Below, one piece after another: positions 21,783 to 27,881 of a stretch of 27,881 bases of DNA. The DNA is taken from assembly GCA_964652125.1 (NCBI GenBank), contig CAZZAE010000005.1, positions 1 through 27,881 on the forward strand, in the 5' to 3' direction. The notes under the pieces were generated by a model. It was given only the letters and a program-made list of their open reading frames with translations. It made no database searches and was not told where the DNA came from. A program made the position numbers and the translations under genes. Source of the DNA: CAZFNQ01 sp964652125 (lineage in GTDB: Bacteria; Patescibacteriota; Saccharimonadia; Saccharimonadales; JANWIN01). Within the stretch, counting starts at the first letter, position 1. Each line of letters begins with the position of its first letter.

Positions 21783-22819
21783 GTATTCCTTTCCGCCAAG
21801 CCAGCTGCAATGCTGAAATGATTTGAGGCTGCTAACAATTCGTTTTGGCGATCAGCCGGGAAAGATACGTTACGCCAGGCATTTCCAATTTCTACATTCA
21901 GACCGAATTTATTTGCTATATACAGAGGCAATTCAGGTAATGCGGATGCCCCACCGGTTACAACAATTCTATCTATTTTGCTATTAACATAGCGTGTTTG
22001 AAAGAATTTTATAGATTTTTCTATTTCATTCATAAGAATATCAACAGTACCAATGATAGCGTTATATATTTGGCCCTCTAACTTGTCTTTACCCAAGCCA
22101 AATTTAAACACAAATTGCTGAGCTTGATTGACATCTATACTTAAGTTTTGCATTGCCGCTTTAATAATAGCTTCCGCACCAGTTGGAATAGAGCGTGAAA
22201 GCCGAGGTGCACCATTCATGCTGACTACTAGGTCTGTTCCCATATTGCCTATATCAAGAATCAGTTGTGGAGCCGGTGCATCTGAAGGAATAATTGCCCT
22301 TGTAAGCGCCATTGTATCTGGCTCAAAAGCTATAACATTCAGCCCGATTGATTCAAGCATATCAAGTCGACTCTCTAGATAATCATTAGTCAAACTTGTT
22401 ATAAGTACTTCTACTTTAGTTTTGTCTTTAGGAGAATCTCCTAATACCACCCAGTCAATTTTAGAATCAGCCACTGGTGTGGGAATTAACGAATCTGATT
22501 GGTAATGTATGGTTTTCGCTATTTCATCTGGAGATAAACGGTCTATATCGACAACAGTTGTAAATACTCTATTCGACGGCAAGCCAACCGCAACATTGCG
22601 AGTTGTAATATGTGCTTGGCTTAACAATTCTTGTATGGTTTGGGCAAGTTTTTGGTGATCGGCTTTAGCATCACTTAAAGAAATTTTAGTGTCAACAGGA
22701 ATAAAAGCATAGCGACTAAGGGCTTTTACTCGCCCAGTACCCTTAAGCTCCACTAGCCGGATGGCGGTTGTGCCAATATCCAGGCCAAAAAATTCAGATA
22801 CCCCACTCAGTAAACTCAT
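21779..22819 (-). CDS. pilM: Pilus assembly actin-like ATPase
   Basis: A 346-residue cytoplasmic actin-fold protein that binds the PilN tail and organises the basal complex. FFGLDIGTTAIRLVEL (residues about 11-26) is the phosphate-1 motif, LILDIGNMGTDLVVS (about 190-204) phosphate-2, and VVTGGASALPELPLYIANKFGL (about 291-312) the adenosine motif. Length is typical (about 350). Its start at 22819 lies 9 nt downstream of an extended -10 (22829-22837), with no Shine-Dalgarno, so it is nearly leaderless and is the likely first gene of the pilMNO-83aa-pilBTC transcript. Confidence 0.95.
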   Translation of the reverse strand: MSLLSGVSEFFGLDIGTTAIRLVELKGTGRVKALSRYAFIPVDTKISLSDAKADHQKLAQTIQELLSQAHITTRNVAVGLPSNRVFTTVVDIDRLSPDEIAKTIHYQSDSLIPTPVADSKIDWVVLGDSPKDKTKVEVLITSLTNDYLESRLDMLESIGLNVIAFEPDTMALTRAIIPSDAPAPQLILDIGNMGTDLVVSMNGAPRLSRSIPTGAEAIIKAAMQNLSIDVNQAQQFVFKFGLGKDKLEGQIYNAIIGTVDILMNEIEKSIKFFQTRYVNSKIDRIVVTGGASALPELPLYIANKFGLNVEIGNAWRNVSFPADRQNELLAASNHFSIAAGLAERNT

Positions 22820-22828
22820 GTTGGCTCG

Positions 22829-22837
22829 ATTATATCA
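22829..22837 (-). promoter_or_regulatory. Extended -10 driving the pilM operon
   Basis: Minus-strand TGA-TATAAT, a perfect -10 hexamer with TGN extension, 9 nt before the pilM ATG. It lies in the 48-nt gap after the large secreted protein gene, so the pilus machine can be expressed apart from that gene. Confidence 0.6.
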
Positions 22838-22867
22838 TAAGCGTTGTTAATCCAAGCAAGCATTTTG

Positions 22868-25141
22868 CTACAAAATTGGCGGTAAGCCAACCTCTGCTTT
22901 ATACACACTTGTAGATGTATTTTGAAATGGAGAATTTAACCATGTTGCTGGTGAAAAGTTGATGATCTCTGCGGCATTATTAGAACTACTTATATCTGCG
23001 AGACTGGCTTGATTTAAGGTTCCGTATGTTCTTAGTAACCAGACTTTATTTGCTACTAGGGCACCATTTAAAGTTAACCTGCCAAGACAATTATCGTAAA
23101 GTGTGCTTGCTGAAAATCGTGAACCTAAATTAGTGCAGTCGTAGATATTTCCACCGACACCGTTGCTATCAGGTTCAGCAATTAATACTGCTGCCATTGA
23201 TGTCACATTGTGATCAATGTAAATATCGCCTCCTTTAACTATTACCCAATAGTTTGGAATCGTACTAGGAGATGCCCAATCAGTTGAGGTCGAGCTCAAG
23301 CTTATAGCTGTTCCTGTAGCCTGTATTATTACATTTTGCCCCGAAACTTTATTAACATGCTGTCCAGTAAGACCTAGCCACGGGCCGGCACAAGTAGCGG
23401 CTGCGACTCCCTGACCAATATTTGTACAACTTGATAAAATTGTAGAAGCTGAAACTGGGGCTGAAAAGTAATCTGGAATACAAAATGCAGAACCAAAGTT
23501 TCCGCCATAACTATCATTGGCATCGGCATTGGCAAACGATAGAGTTTTTGGAATGTTAGCACCCTGAGAACGTGCAGAAGCAAATCCATCAATTGCATCC
23601 ATAGCAAAGCTTGCTAACTCGGTGCCAGATCCAGAATAATCGGGAGTACCGTTTTTATTAAAGCCTAGAATCTGGGCTTGGTTATTTAGACTACAGTTAT
23701 TACTATCACCAAACCCACTGCCCGTCATCACATCTCCGCTATAAACCTGATAATAAGGCTTACTAGCTACAGTAATATTACTAACACAGGTCGCTGGGCC
23801 GGCACTAGAGGTAAAACTCCAGTTAAAAGTATAAGCTCCAGCTGTTGTACCCGTAGATGTTAACGTAAGACTAGCGCTTGATCCTGTCGCCGCCGGACTA
23901 GGTGCATGAGGTGGGGTTGGAGTTAAATGTAGCGGAGCATTTGATGACCATGTGAAACTAGGACTGGTGGGTGGACTCCCTAATACAGGATTAAAATTAA
24001 CTTTCATGGTTAATGAAAATGCCTGGTTAGCCTCAATATCCAGGGGAATATTGCTGTAGTCACATGATACCGCACCTGCTGGAGCGCATGGTCCCCATGA
24101 ATTGCTATACCCATTTGTTGGAATAGGACTACCAGCACCAACGGTATAAGCCCGAATTCTAAGTTTTGAACTCTGGTTATAGGCAGGCATTGTGAAAGTA
24201 CGCCCGGGTGAGTATTGAGTACCGTAGGAATTACCGGTTTCATGCCAAGCGCCCGCTCCGGTACCATTGCCTACCGCAACATAAGAAGTACCGTTCCAAT
24301 ACTCCATCCTCCACTTTATTGGATATGTGGACAGTGGTGTACCCGAATCAGTATCGCTTGAAAGAACGTTGAATTGGGTACTATTACAAGATATATTGCT
24401 GACACCAATTATAGGTGGATCATTTAAGTGCGCTAATTTTGTTGCAGATCCTGTCACATTGCCACAAAGACGGTTAATTCTATAAAAACTCCCGTCTTGG
24501 TTTCTAAAGACAATATAATGAGAATTTACAGCCGTATTATTACAATAGGTATCGACATCTAAAATTAGGCCTTGGTTAATAGCTAGTGTATCAGTACGAC
24601 CTACTCCATTATTACAATTAGTTAGTGAGGGATCGTTATAATTTATTACAGAATCCCAATTAATCCGATGTGCATTATCATAATCTGTTATTAAGCCTGA
24701 CCAAATATTAATATCGTTTCTAGCGGTGGCTATTCCGGCATTTGATGGATTAGATCCACCAGGTGATCCTTTACCGAGCATAGTCTCGATAATCATTGAC
24801 TCACCAATGGCGGTTAATAGCTGTACACGGTTACATGAACCAGCACTATATTTAGTATAATCGCAGTAAAACAAACCAGCTCTCATGAATCTAATGAAAC
24901 CAGCGGCATCATTGGTTCCTGTATAACTATTTGGCCATGTCCACGATGGGAAGGAAGGAGAATTGGTTGGAGTGTAGTTATAATAAAAAGTGTTACATAT
25001 CGGCCTAGTAAAAAAAGTACCTTGACTGTTACAGTTTGGATCATTTGGGTCATATGCAGCATAGGCTTTATGATGAGTCATAAATACTAAACTGATACTA
25101 AAAAGTACTGTCAAAATGCCAAAGAACCAGACTTTTTTCAT
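22868..25141 (-). CDS. Large secreted surface protein, candidate pilus-linked adhesin
   Basis: A 757-residue exported protein. A signal peptide (MKKVWFFGILTVLFSISLVF, cut after about AYA, residue 31) is followed by a Cys- and Tyr-rich region (about 35-245), an Ig/fibronectin-like beta region (about 248-350, with KWRMEYWNGTSYVAVGNG), a second beta domain with a Pro/Ser/Thr-rich stretch (about 355-460, with a PTPPHAPSPAA linker) and a C-terminal domain (about 465-757). The last includes WVIVKGGDIYIDHNV, AAVLIAEPD, LTLNGALVANKVWLLRTYG and AEIINFSPATWL. I recall that C-terminal pattern from other CPR pilus-linked proteins but know no function. At least 20 cysteines suggest disulfides. There is no LPXTG or C-terminal anchor. 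GGGAAAG lies just before the ATG. It follows the TPR gene by 15 nt and precedes pilM, so it may be a pilus tip or surface adhesin; that is inference. Confidence 0.75.
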   Translation of the reverse strand: MKKVWFFGILTVLFSISLVFMTHHKAYAAYDPNDPNCNSQGTFFTRPICNTFYYNYTPTNSPSFPSWTWPNSYTGTNDAAGFIRFMRAGLFYCDYTKYSAGSCNRVQLLTAIGESMIIETMLGKGSPGGSNPSNAGIATARNDINIWSGLITDYDNAHRINWDSVINYNDPSLTNCNNGVGRTDTLAINQGLILDVDTYCNNTAVNSHYIVFRNQDGSFYRINRLCGNVTGSATKLAHLNDPPIIGVSNISCNSTQFNVLSSDTDSGTPLSTYPIKWRMEYWNGTSYVAVGNGTGAGAWHETGNSYGTQYSPGRTFTMPAYNQSSKLRIRAYTVGAGSPIPTNGYSNSWGPCAPAGAVSCDYSNIPLDIEANQAFSLTMKVNFNPVLGSPPTSPSFTWSSNAPLHLTPTPPHAPSPAATGSSASLTLTSTGTTAGAYTFNWSFTSSAGPATCVSNITVASKPYYQVYSGDVMTGSGFGDSNNCSLNNQAQILGFNKNGTPDYSGSGTELASFAMDAIDGFASARSQGANIPKTLSFANADANDSYGGNFGSAFCIPDYFSAPVSASTILSSCTNIGQGVAAATCAGPWLGLTGQHVNKVSGQNVIIQATGTAISLSSTSTDWASPSTIPNYWVIVKGGDIYIDHNVTSMAAVLIAEPDSNGVGGNIYDCTNLGSRFSASTLYDNCLGRLTLNGALVANKVWLLRTYGTLNQASLADISSSNNAAEIINFSPATWLNSPFQNTSTSVYKAEVGLPPIL

Positions 25142-25156
25142 ATCATCTTTCCCATA

Positions 25157-25735
25157 TTAAGCTCCAAGCTTCTTTAGCTGATTTTTAATATATAGTTCAA
25201 GCGGTGGACTTAGAGGACCAAATTGTGGTTTATCATTTTGGTTCATTCGATCTAGAGTCTTTTTATAGTTAGATATGGCGCAAGCTTTATCTCCACTTCG
25301 TAGGCAGACTTCTGCCAAATTAAAGTAATCTGCATAAGTAACATTAGAAGCAACTGACAAAGCTTTCGTTTGCCACATTTGAGCTGTTTTGTTGTCCCCT
25401 GCAGTGCTATAAATTGCAGATAACTCAATATAAATACGACTCAGCTGCGCATTATCTTTGTTTTTTGGATATTTGGCTAAGAAATCCGTTAGCAGTTTCT
25501 TAGCAGCGTCAGGTTGGTCCCGGCTTCTAGCTTTAGATTCAGCTGTGATCATATGTTGATAAGCTTTTTTTTCATTTTTGGGAGCTTGTACAGTTCGATA
25601 TGCAATTACTCCTACTACAGCTCCAATTACGACAATAACTGCGGCGATTTTAATAAGTCGGCGCTTTGCCTCGCTGCCCAAACCTGAAGAATTATTTCCC
25701 CCTACAACCGCTTTGGGTTTATCCTGTTCTGACAT
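25157..25735 (-). CDS. Membrane-anchored TPR-like protein
   Basis: A 192-residue protein from the ATG at 25735. Residues 1-25 are polar and cytoplasmic (MSEQDKPKAVVGGNNSSG), a membrane helix lies at about 28-46 (IAAVIVVIGAVVGVIAYRT), and an outside helical domain follows. About 65-150 read like tetratricopeptide repeats (AKKLLTDFLAKYPKNKDNAQLSRIYIELSAIYSTAGDNKTAQMW; YADYFNLAEVCLRSGDKACAISNYKKTL). Protein-protein interaction is the likely role. A longer frame from 25777 would add 14 hydrophobic residues, but the extended -10 at 25745-25753 puts transcription start near 25738 and rules it out. It heads the operon with the large secreted protein and may be its export or assembly partner, comparable in place to PilF-type proteins of diderm pili. 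Confidence 0.72.
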   Translation of the reverse strand: MSEQDKPKAVVGGNNSSGLGSEAKRRLIKIAAVIVVIGAVVGVIAYRTVQAPKNEKKAYQHMITAESKARSRDQPDAAKKLLTDFLAKYPKNKDNAQLSRIYIELSAIYSTAGDNKTAQMWQTKALSVASNVTYADYFNLAEVCLRSGDKACAISNYKKTLDRMNQNDKPQFGPLSPPLELYIKNQLKKLGA

Positions 25736-25744
25736 CTTGCTTAA

Positions 25745-25753
25745 ATAATAACA
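25745..25753 (-). promoter_or_regulatory. Extended -10 of the TPR/surface protein operon
   Basis: Minus-strand TGT-TATTAT, 9 nt before the ATG at 25735; the same nine bases and spacing occur before the dockerin protein gene. Predicted leader about 3 nt. Confidence 0.5.
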
Positions 25754-25914
25754 CAGTAGCGTAAGCGTTATAAACAAGGTTTAGTCTGTAATTGAAATAT
25801 CAGATGGGTACAAATATAACCAATTTGAAATAAACTTTGATAGAATTATTTTTAATCGTACAATCGATGCAATAACCATATTTCACATTTTTGTCAATGA
25901 ATTGACCTCTTATA

Positions 25915-25923
25915 TGATATTAT
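25915..25923 (+). promoter_or_regulatory. Extended -10 upstream of ychF
   Basis: TGA-TATTAT with predicted +1 near 25930, which is the A of an ATG opening a 9-codon ORF. An alternative reading is TTGTCA (25891-25896), 16 nt, TATGAT (25913-25918). Either way ychF gets a leader of about 23-28 nt without a Shine-Dalgarno sequence. Confidence 0.5.
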
Positions 25924-25929
25924 AAACGG

Positions 25930-25959
25930 ATGCAAATGAATGGTTGGTTTACGTGCTGA
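25930..25959 (+). CDS. Possible leaderless 9-residue upstream ORF
   Basis: ATG at 25930, six nt after the TATTAT, opens a 9-codon frame (MQMNGWFTC) whose TGA (25957-25959) overlaps the ychF GTG start as GTGCTGA. This layout suggests ribosomes load on the leaderless short ORF and re-initiate at the GTG of ychF, which has no ribosome binding site of its own. Such a short frame can occur by chance. Confidence 0.3.
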   Translation: MQMNGWFTC

Positions 25960-27041
25960 GTATTGGTATTGTAGGGTTACCAAATGTTGGTAAATCTACA
26001 CTCTTTAATGCCCTAACAAACAATAATATATTGGCAGCTAATTATCCTTTTGCCACAATCGAGCCAAATGTAGGCATAGTACCAATCCCTGACTCACGTC
26101 TAATTAAATTAGCTGAGCTATATAAAACCCAAAATATTGTCCCTGCTACTGTCACATTTGTTGATATTGCCGGTTTAGTGGCCGGTGCAAGTAAAGGAGA
26201 AGGACTTGGTAATCAATTCTTAGCTCATATTCGAACCTGTAACGCTATTGTTCAAGTTGTACGGGCTTTTGATGATCCCAACGTACAACACGTGGATATG
26301 GAGCATAGTCCCCAAAAAGACATTGATGTTATCAACACTGAATTAGTACTAGCAGATTTACAAACTCTGGAACGTCGTATGCCGCAACTACAAAAAGAGA
26401 CTAAAGCTAACCCAAAGTTGAAGCCCTACCTGGATTTGGCACGAAAAGCCCATGTCTTACTCGATAGCGGTAATGCACTATTTACTAAGCTAGACGACAT
26501 TAGTCAAGAGTCAAAAGAATGGCTTCAAAAAGAGTTGCAGCTATTAACTATGAAGCCTGTCATTTATCTTTTTAATATTGATGAAGATGCGATTTCAAAT
26601 GAAAATAAGAAGAATGAATTAGCAAAAATGGTAACACCGGCCCAAACTGTTTTTGTAAGTGCCAAACTTGAAAGTGAATTAAACGGCTTGGACAAAAATG
26701 ATGCCCAGGAATTACTAGTGAGCTACGGACAAAGTGAATCAGGACTCATCCAGTTAATTCACTCTGCCTACGGTTCATTAGGTTTGCAAAGCTATTTAAC
26801 AGCTGGCGAAAAAGAAGTTCGAGCTTGGACTATTGCCAAAGGCGCTACGGCACCTCAAGCTGCCGGTGTAATTCATGGCGATTTTGAGCGTGGTTTTATT
26901 GCTGCCGAAGTAGTTGATTACAAAGATCTTGTCAGCACAGGATCGCTGAGCGCAGCAAAAGCCGCCGGTAAAGTACGCACAGAAGGAAAAACTTATATTA
27001 TGCGACCAGACGACGTAGTCGAATTCAAGTTTAACGTTTGA
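25953..27041 (+). CDS. ychF: Redox-regulated ATPase YchF (OLA1 family)
   Basis: A 362-residue Obg-family P-loop ATPase associated with ribosomes and translation stress. G1 GLPNVGKS is at residues 8-15, switch and G3 DIAGL at about 71-75, followed by VAGASKGEGLGNQFL, the classic YchF segment. The base-recognition motif is NIDE, the NxxE form that gives YchF its ATP preference in place of NKxD. The C-terminal TGS domain (about 278-362) has EVRAWTIAKGATAPQAAGVIHGDFERGFIAAEV. I take the GTG at 25953 as start: translated as Met it gives MLSIGIVGLPNVGKS and 362 residues, as is usual. An upstream TTG at 25944 would add three residues with no support. Confidence 0.96.
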   Translation: MLSIGIVGLPNVGKSTLFNALTNNNILAANYPFATIEPNVGIVPIPDSRLIKLAELYKTQNIVPATVTFVDIAGLVAGASKGEGLGNQFLAHIRTCNAIVQVVRAFDDPNVQHVDMEHSPQKDIDVINTELVLADLQTLERRMPQLQKETKANPKLKPYLDLARKAHVLLDSGNALFTKLDDISQESKEWLQKELQLLTMKPVIYLFNIDEDAISNENKKNELAKMVTPAQTVFVSAKLESELNGLDKNDAQELLVSYGQSESGLIQLIHSAYGSLGLQSYLTAGEKEVRAWTIAKGATAPQAAGVIHGDFERGFIAAEVVDYKDLVSTGSLSAAKAAGKVRTEGKTYIMRPDDVVEFKFNV

Positions 27042-27085
27042 AAGCCCTCACCCGCCATATAAAAGATAAGCTTGTGGGTAGTTAT

Positions 27086-27715
27086 TTACTTTGAGAAACG
27101 ACGTTCCATTGTCAGCGATGATGTTGGGTAAGCACCAATTCGACGTAAGCGACTTGGACGCCTGTTATTTATCTGTGTTGAGTAGAATTGTTGAGCCGGC
27201 TGAGTCGTCAAGATTTGCTGTGAATGCACTGGTTGGCCAGCTTGTGGCTGTGGTGGTAACGTTTGGACATATTGTACAACTGGAGTGGTCATAGTAACTG
27301 GTTGATCACCAGACTGTACTGATTGATGGCGTAATTCCATTACCCTTTCTTGAAGATATGTTGTCAAAGACCTCAATTGGGGCTTTTTAAACGAAGTGAA
27401 TCGTAGAATTTTGTTTAGTGTTCTTACTGAAAGAGTAGCATCTAGCAAGCGGGCACAATAATCGAGTTCCGCTATCATATCAAATCGTACATCTTCCATG
27501 CTCAAATACCAGATCTTTTTATCAATAAGCAGTAATCGCCTGTCTGTCGCAACTAGTAAACAAAATCCACCGTCATAGCGACCGTTTACAGCATTGGTTA
27601 TTTGTTCATCGTGTGCCAGTACGTCTTTCAATTCTACAACTTCTGCCCTGTTCCAAAACCTGTTATGTACTCCTAATTTGCTAAGTTGGAGTTCGATTTC
27701 TGATAGTGATTTCAT
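27086..27715 (-). CDS. PH-like-domain protein with a Gln/Pro-rich tail
   Basis: A 209-residue soluble protein. Residues about 1-40 are helical (SLSEIELQLSKLGVHNRFWNRAEVVELKDVL), about 40-130 look like a bacterial PH-like (YokE/SHOCT-associated type) domain with GGFCLLVATDRRLLLIDKKIWYLSMEDVRFDMI, and about 135-185 form a low-complexity Gln/Pro/Thr-rich tail (QTLPPQPQAGQPVHSQQ). The end is basic (NNRRPSRLRRIGAYPTSSLTMERRFSK). Function unknown; the tail may bind partners or nucleic acid. The start at 27715 is decisive: GGGAGGAG lies directly upstream, whereas the longer frame opens on a GTG at 27781 without a ribosome binding site. It is convergent with ychF. Confidence 0.75.
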   Translation of the reverse strand: MKSLSEIELQLSKLGVHNRFWNRAEVVELKDVLAHDEQITNAVNGRYDGGFCLLVATDRRLLLIDKKIWYLSMEDVRFDMIAELDYCARLLDATLSVRTLNKILRFTSFKKPQLRSLTTYLQERVMELRHQSVQSGDQPVTMTTPVVQYVQTLPPQPQAGQPVHSQQILTTQPAQQFYSTQINNRRPSRLRRIGAYPTSSLTMERRFSK

Positions 27716-27809
27716 GTTCTCCTCCCGATTAACGTTTATATCATGCGCCAATTGATTAAACTGTGCAGTTAGCTTAGTCACGATTTTAATGGGATAAATA
27801 TCACAGTAT

Positions 27810-27838
27810 TTGTCAATTTACAGAAATTATGAAACAAT
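27810..27838 (+). promoter_or_regulatory. Possible promoter of the gene leaving the window
   Basis: TTGTCA (27810-27815), 17 nt, AACAAT (27833-27838). The ATG at 27848 is 9 nt after the -10, as in several other genes here. Confidence 0.35.
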
Positions 27839-27847
27839 ACAGGTGTT

Positions 27848-27881
27848 ATGCCTGCTAACCCTAAACAAGTTGCAGCACTTA
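27848..27881 (+). CDS. Start of a gene cut by the window edge
   Basis: Eleven codons, MPANPKQVAAL, run off the window. The upstream TTGTCA/AACAAT pair and the 9-nt distance to ATG match local promoter architecture. There is too little sequence to name it. Confidence 0.4.
   Translation, partial: MPANPKQVAAL

Noticed and set aside
27716..27781. Longer N-terminus of the PH-like protein from GTG 27781
   Set aside because: No ribosome binding site before the GTG, while GGGAGGAG directly precedes the ATG at 27715.
1..27881. UGA recoding (Gracilibacteria/Absconditabacteria type)
   Set aside because: Several genes end at UGA in the expected place (ychF, the 84-residue gene, the prepilin ending at 12912) and no frame needs read-through.
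1..27881. CRISPR array, insertion sequence or rRNA
   Set aside because: No regularly spaced direct repeats, transposase motifs or rRNA signatures were seen by eye on either strand.

Overview
The window looks like chromosome from a Patescibacteria/CPR bacterium, most likely a Saccharibacteria (TM7) relative. This rests on family knowledge, not on a search: the genome is AT-rich and compact, with ATGA/TAATG gene overlaps. It carries a complete monoderm-style type IV pilus locus with no secretin (PilQ), a long-form nucleoside diphosphate kinase and short unknown proteins. UGA is an ordinary stop (for example at the end of ychF), which argues against the UGA-recoding CPR lineages. A 100-N scaffold gap lies at 15483-15582.

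Left part (1-7.2 kb, accessory, mostly + strand): a GT2-type glycosyltransferase; an unknown 433-residue protein with winged-helix-like segments; two small unknown proteins, the second translationally coupled to a tandem double GNAT acetyltransferase; a small membrane protein; a secreted DUF3472-like protein with a C-terminal dockerin pair (- strand); a divergent DHA2/EmrB-like MFS exporter; and two tiny - strand genes (70 and 19 residues), the smaller easily missed.

Middle (7.3-10.6 kb): a membrane-anchored parvulin-like protein overlapping a bacterial-PH-domain membrane protein, tRNA-Arg(CCT) with encoded CCA, ndk, and a XerC/D-type tyrosine recombinase on the + strand.

Right part (10.6-25.7 kb, - strand, transcribed right to left): a type IV pilus locus in the order TPR membrane protein, large secreted protein, pilM, pilN, pilO, an 83-residue membrane protein in the usual PilP position, pilB, pilT, pilC, a prepilin broken by the gap, a second prepilin, pilD, then four genes for minor-pilin-like proteins ending in a PilX-like one. 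Together they supply the extension motor (PilB), retraction motor (PilT), platform (PilC), PilM-N-O alignment complex, prepilin peptidase and pilins, plus a large candidate surface protein. This could serve attachment to a host cell, as proposed for Saccharibacteria pili. The window ends with ychF (+), a PH-like-domain protein (-) and the first codons of a + strand gene.

Most notable: (i) a recurrent promoter layout, TGN + TATNNT-like -10 placed only 6-9 nt before ATG, implying leaderless or near-leaderless mRNAs and correcting several start codons; (ii) a CBM5/12-like module inserted in PilN; (iii) a parvulin domain that appears circularly permuted; (iv) a PilB lacking the usual zinc-binding cysteines; (v) a hidden 19-residue lysine-rich protein.
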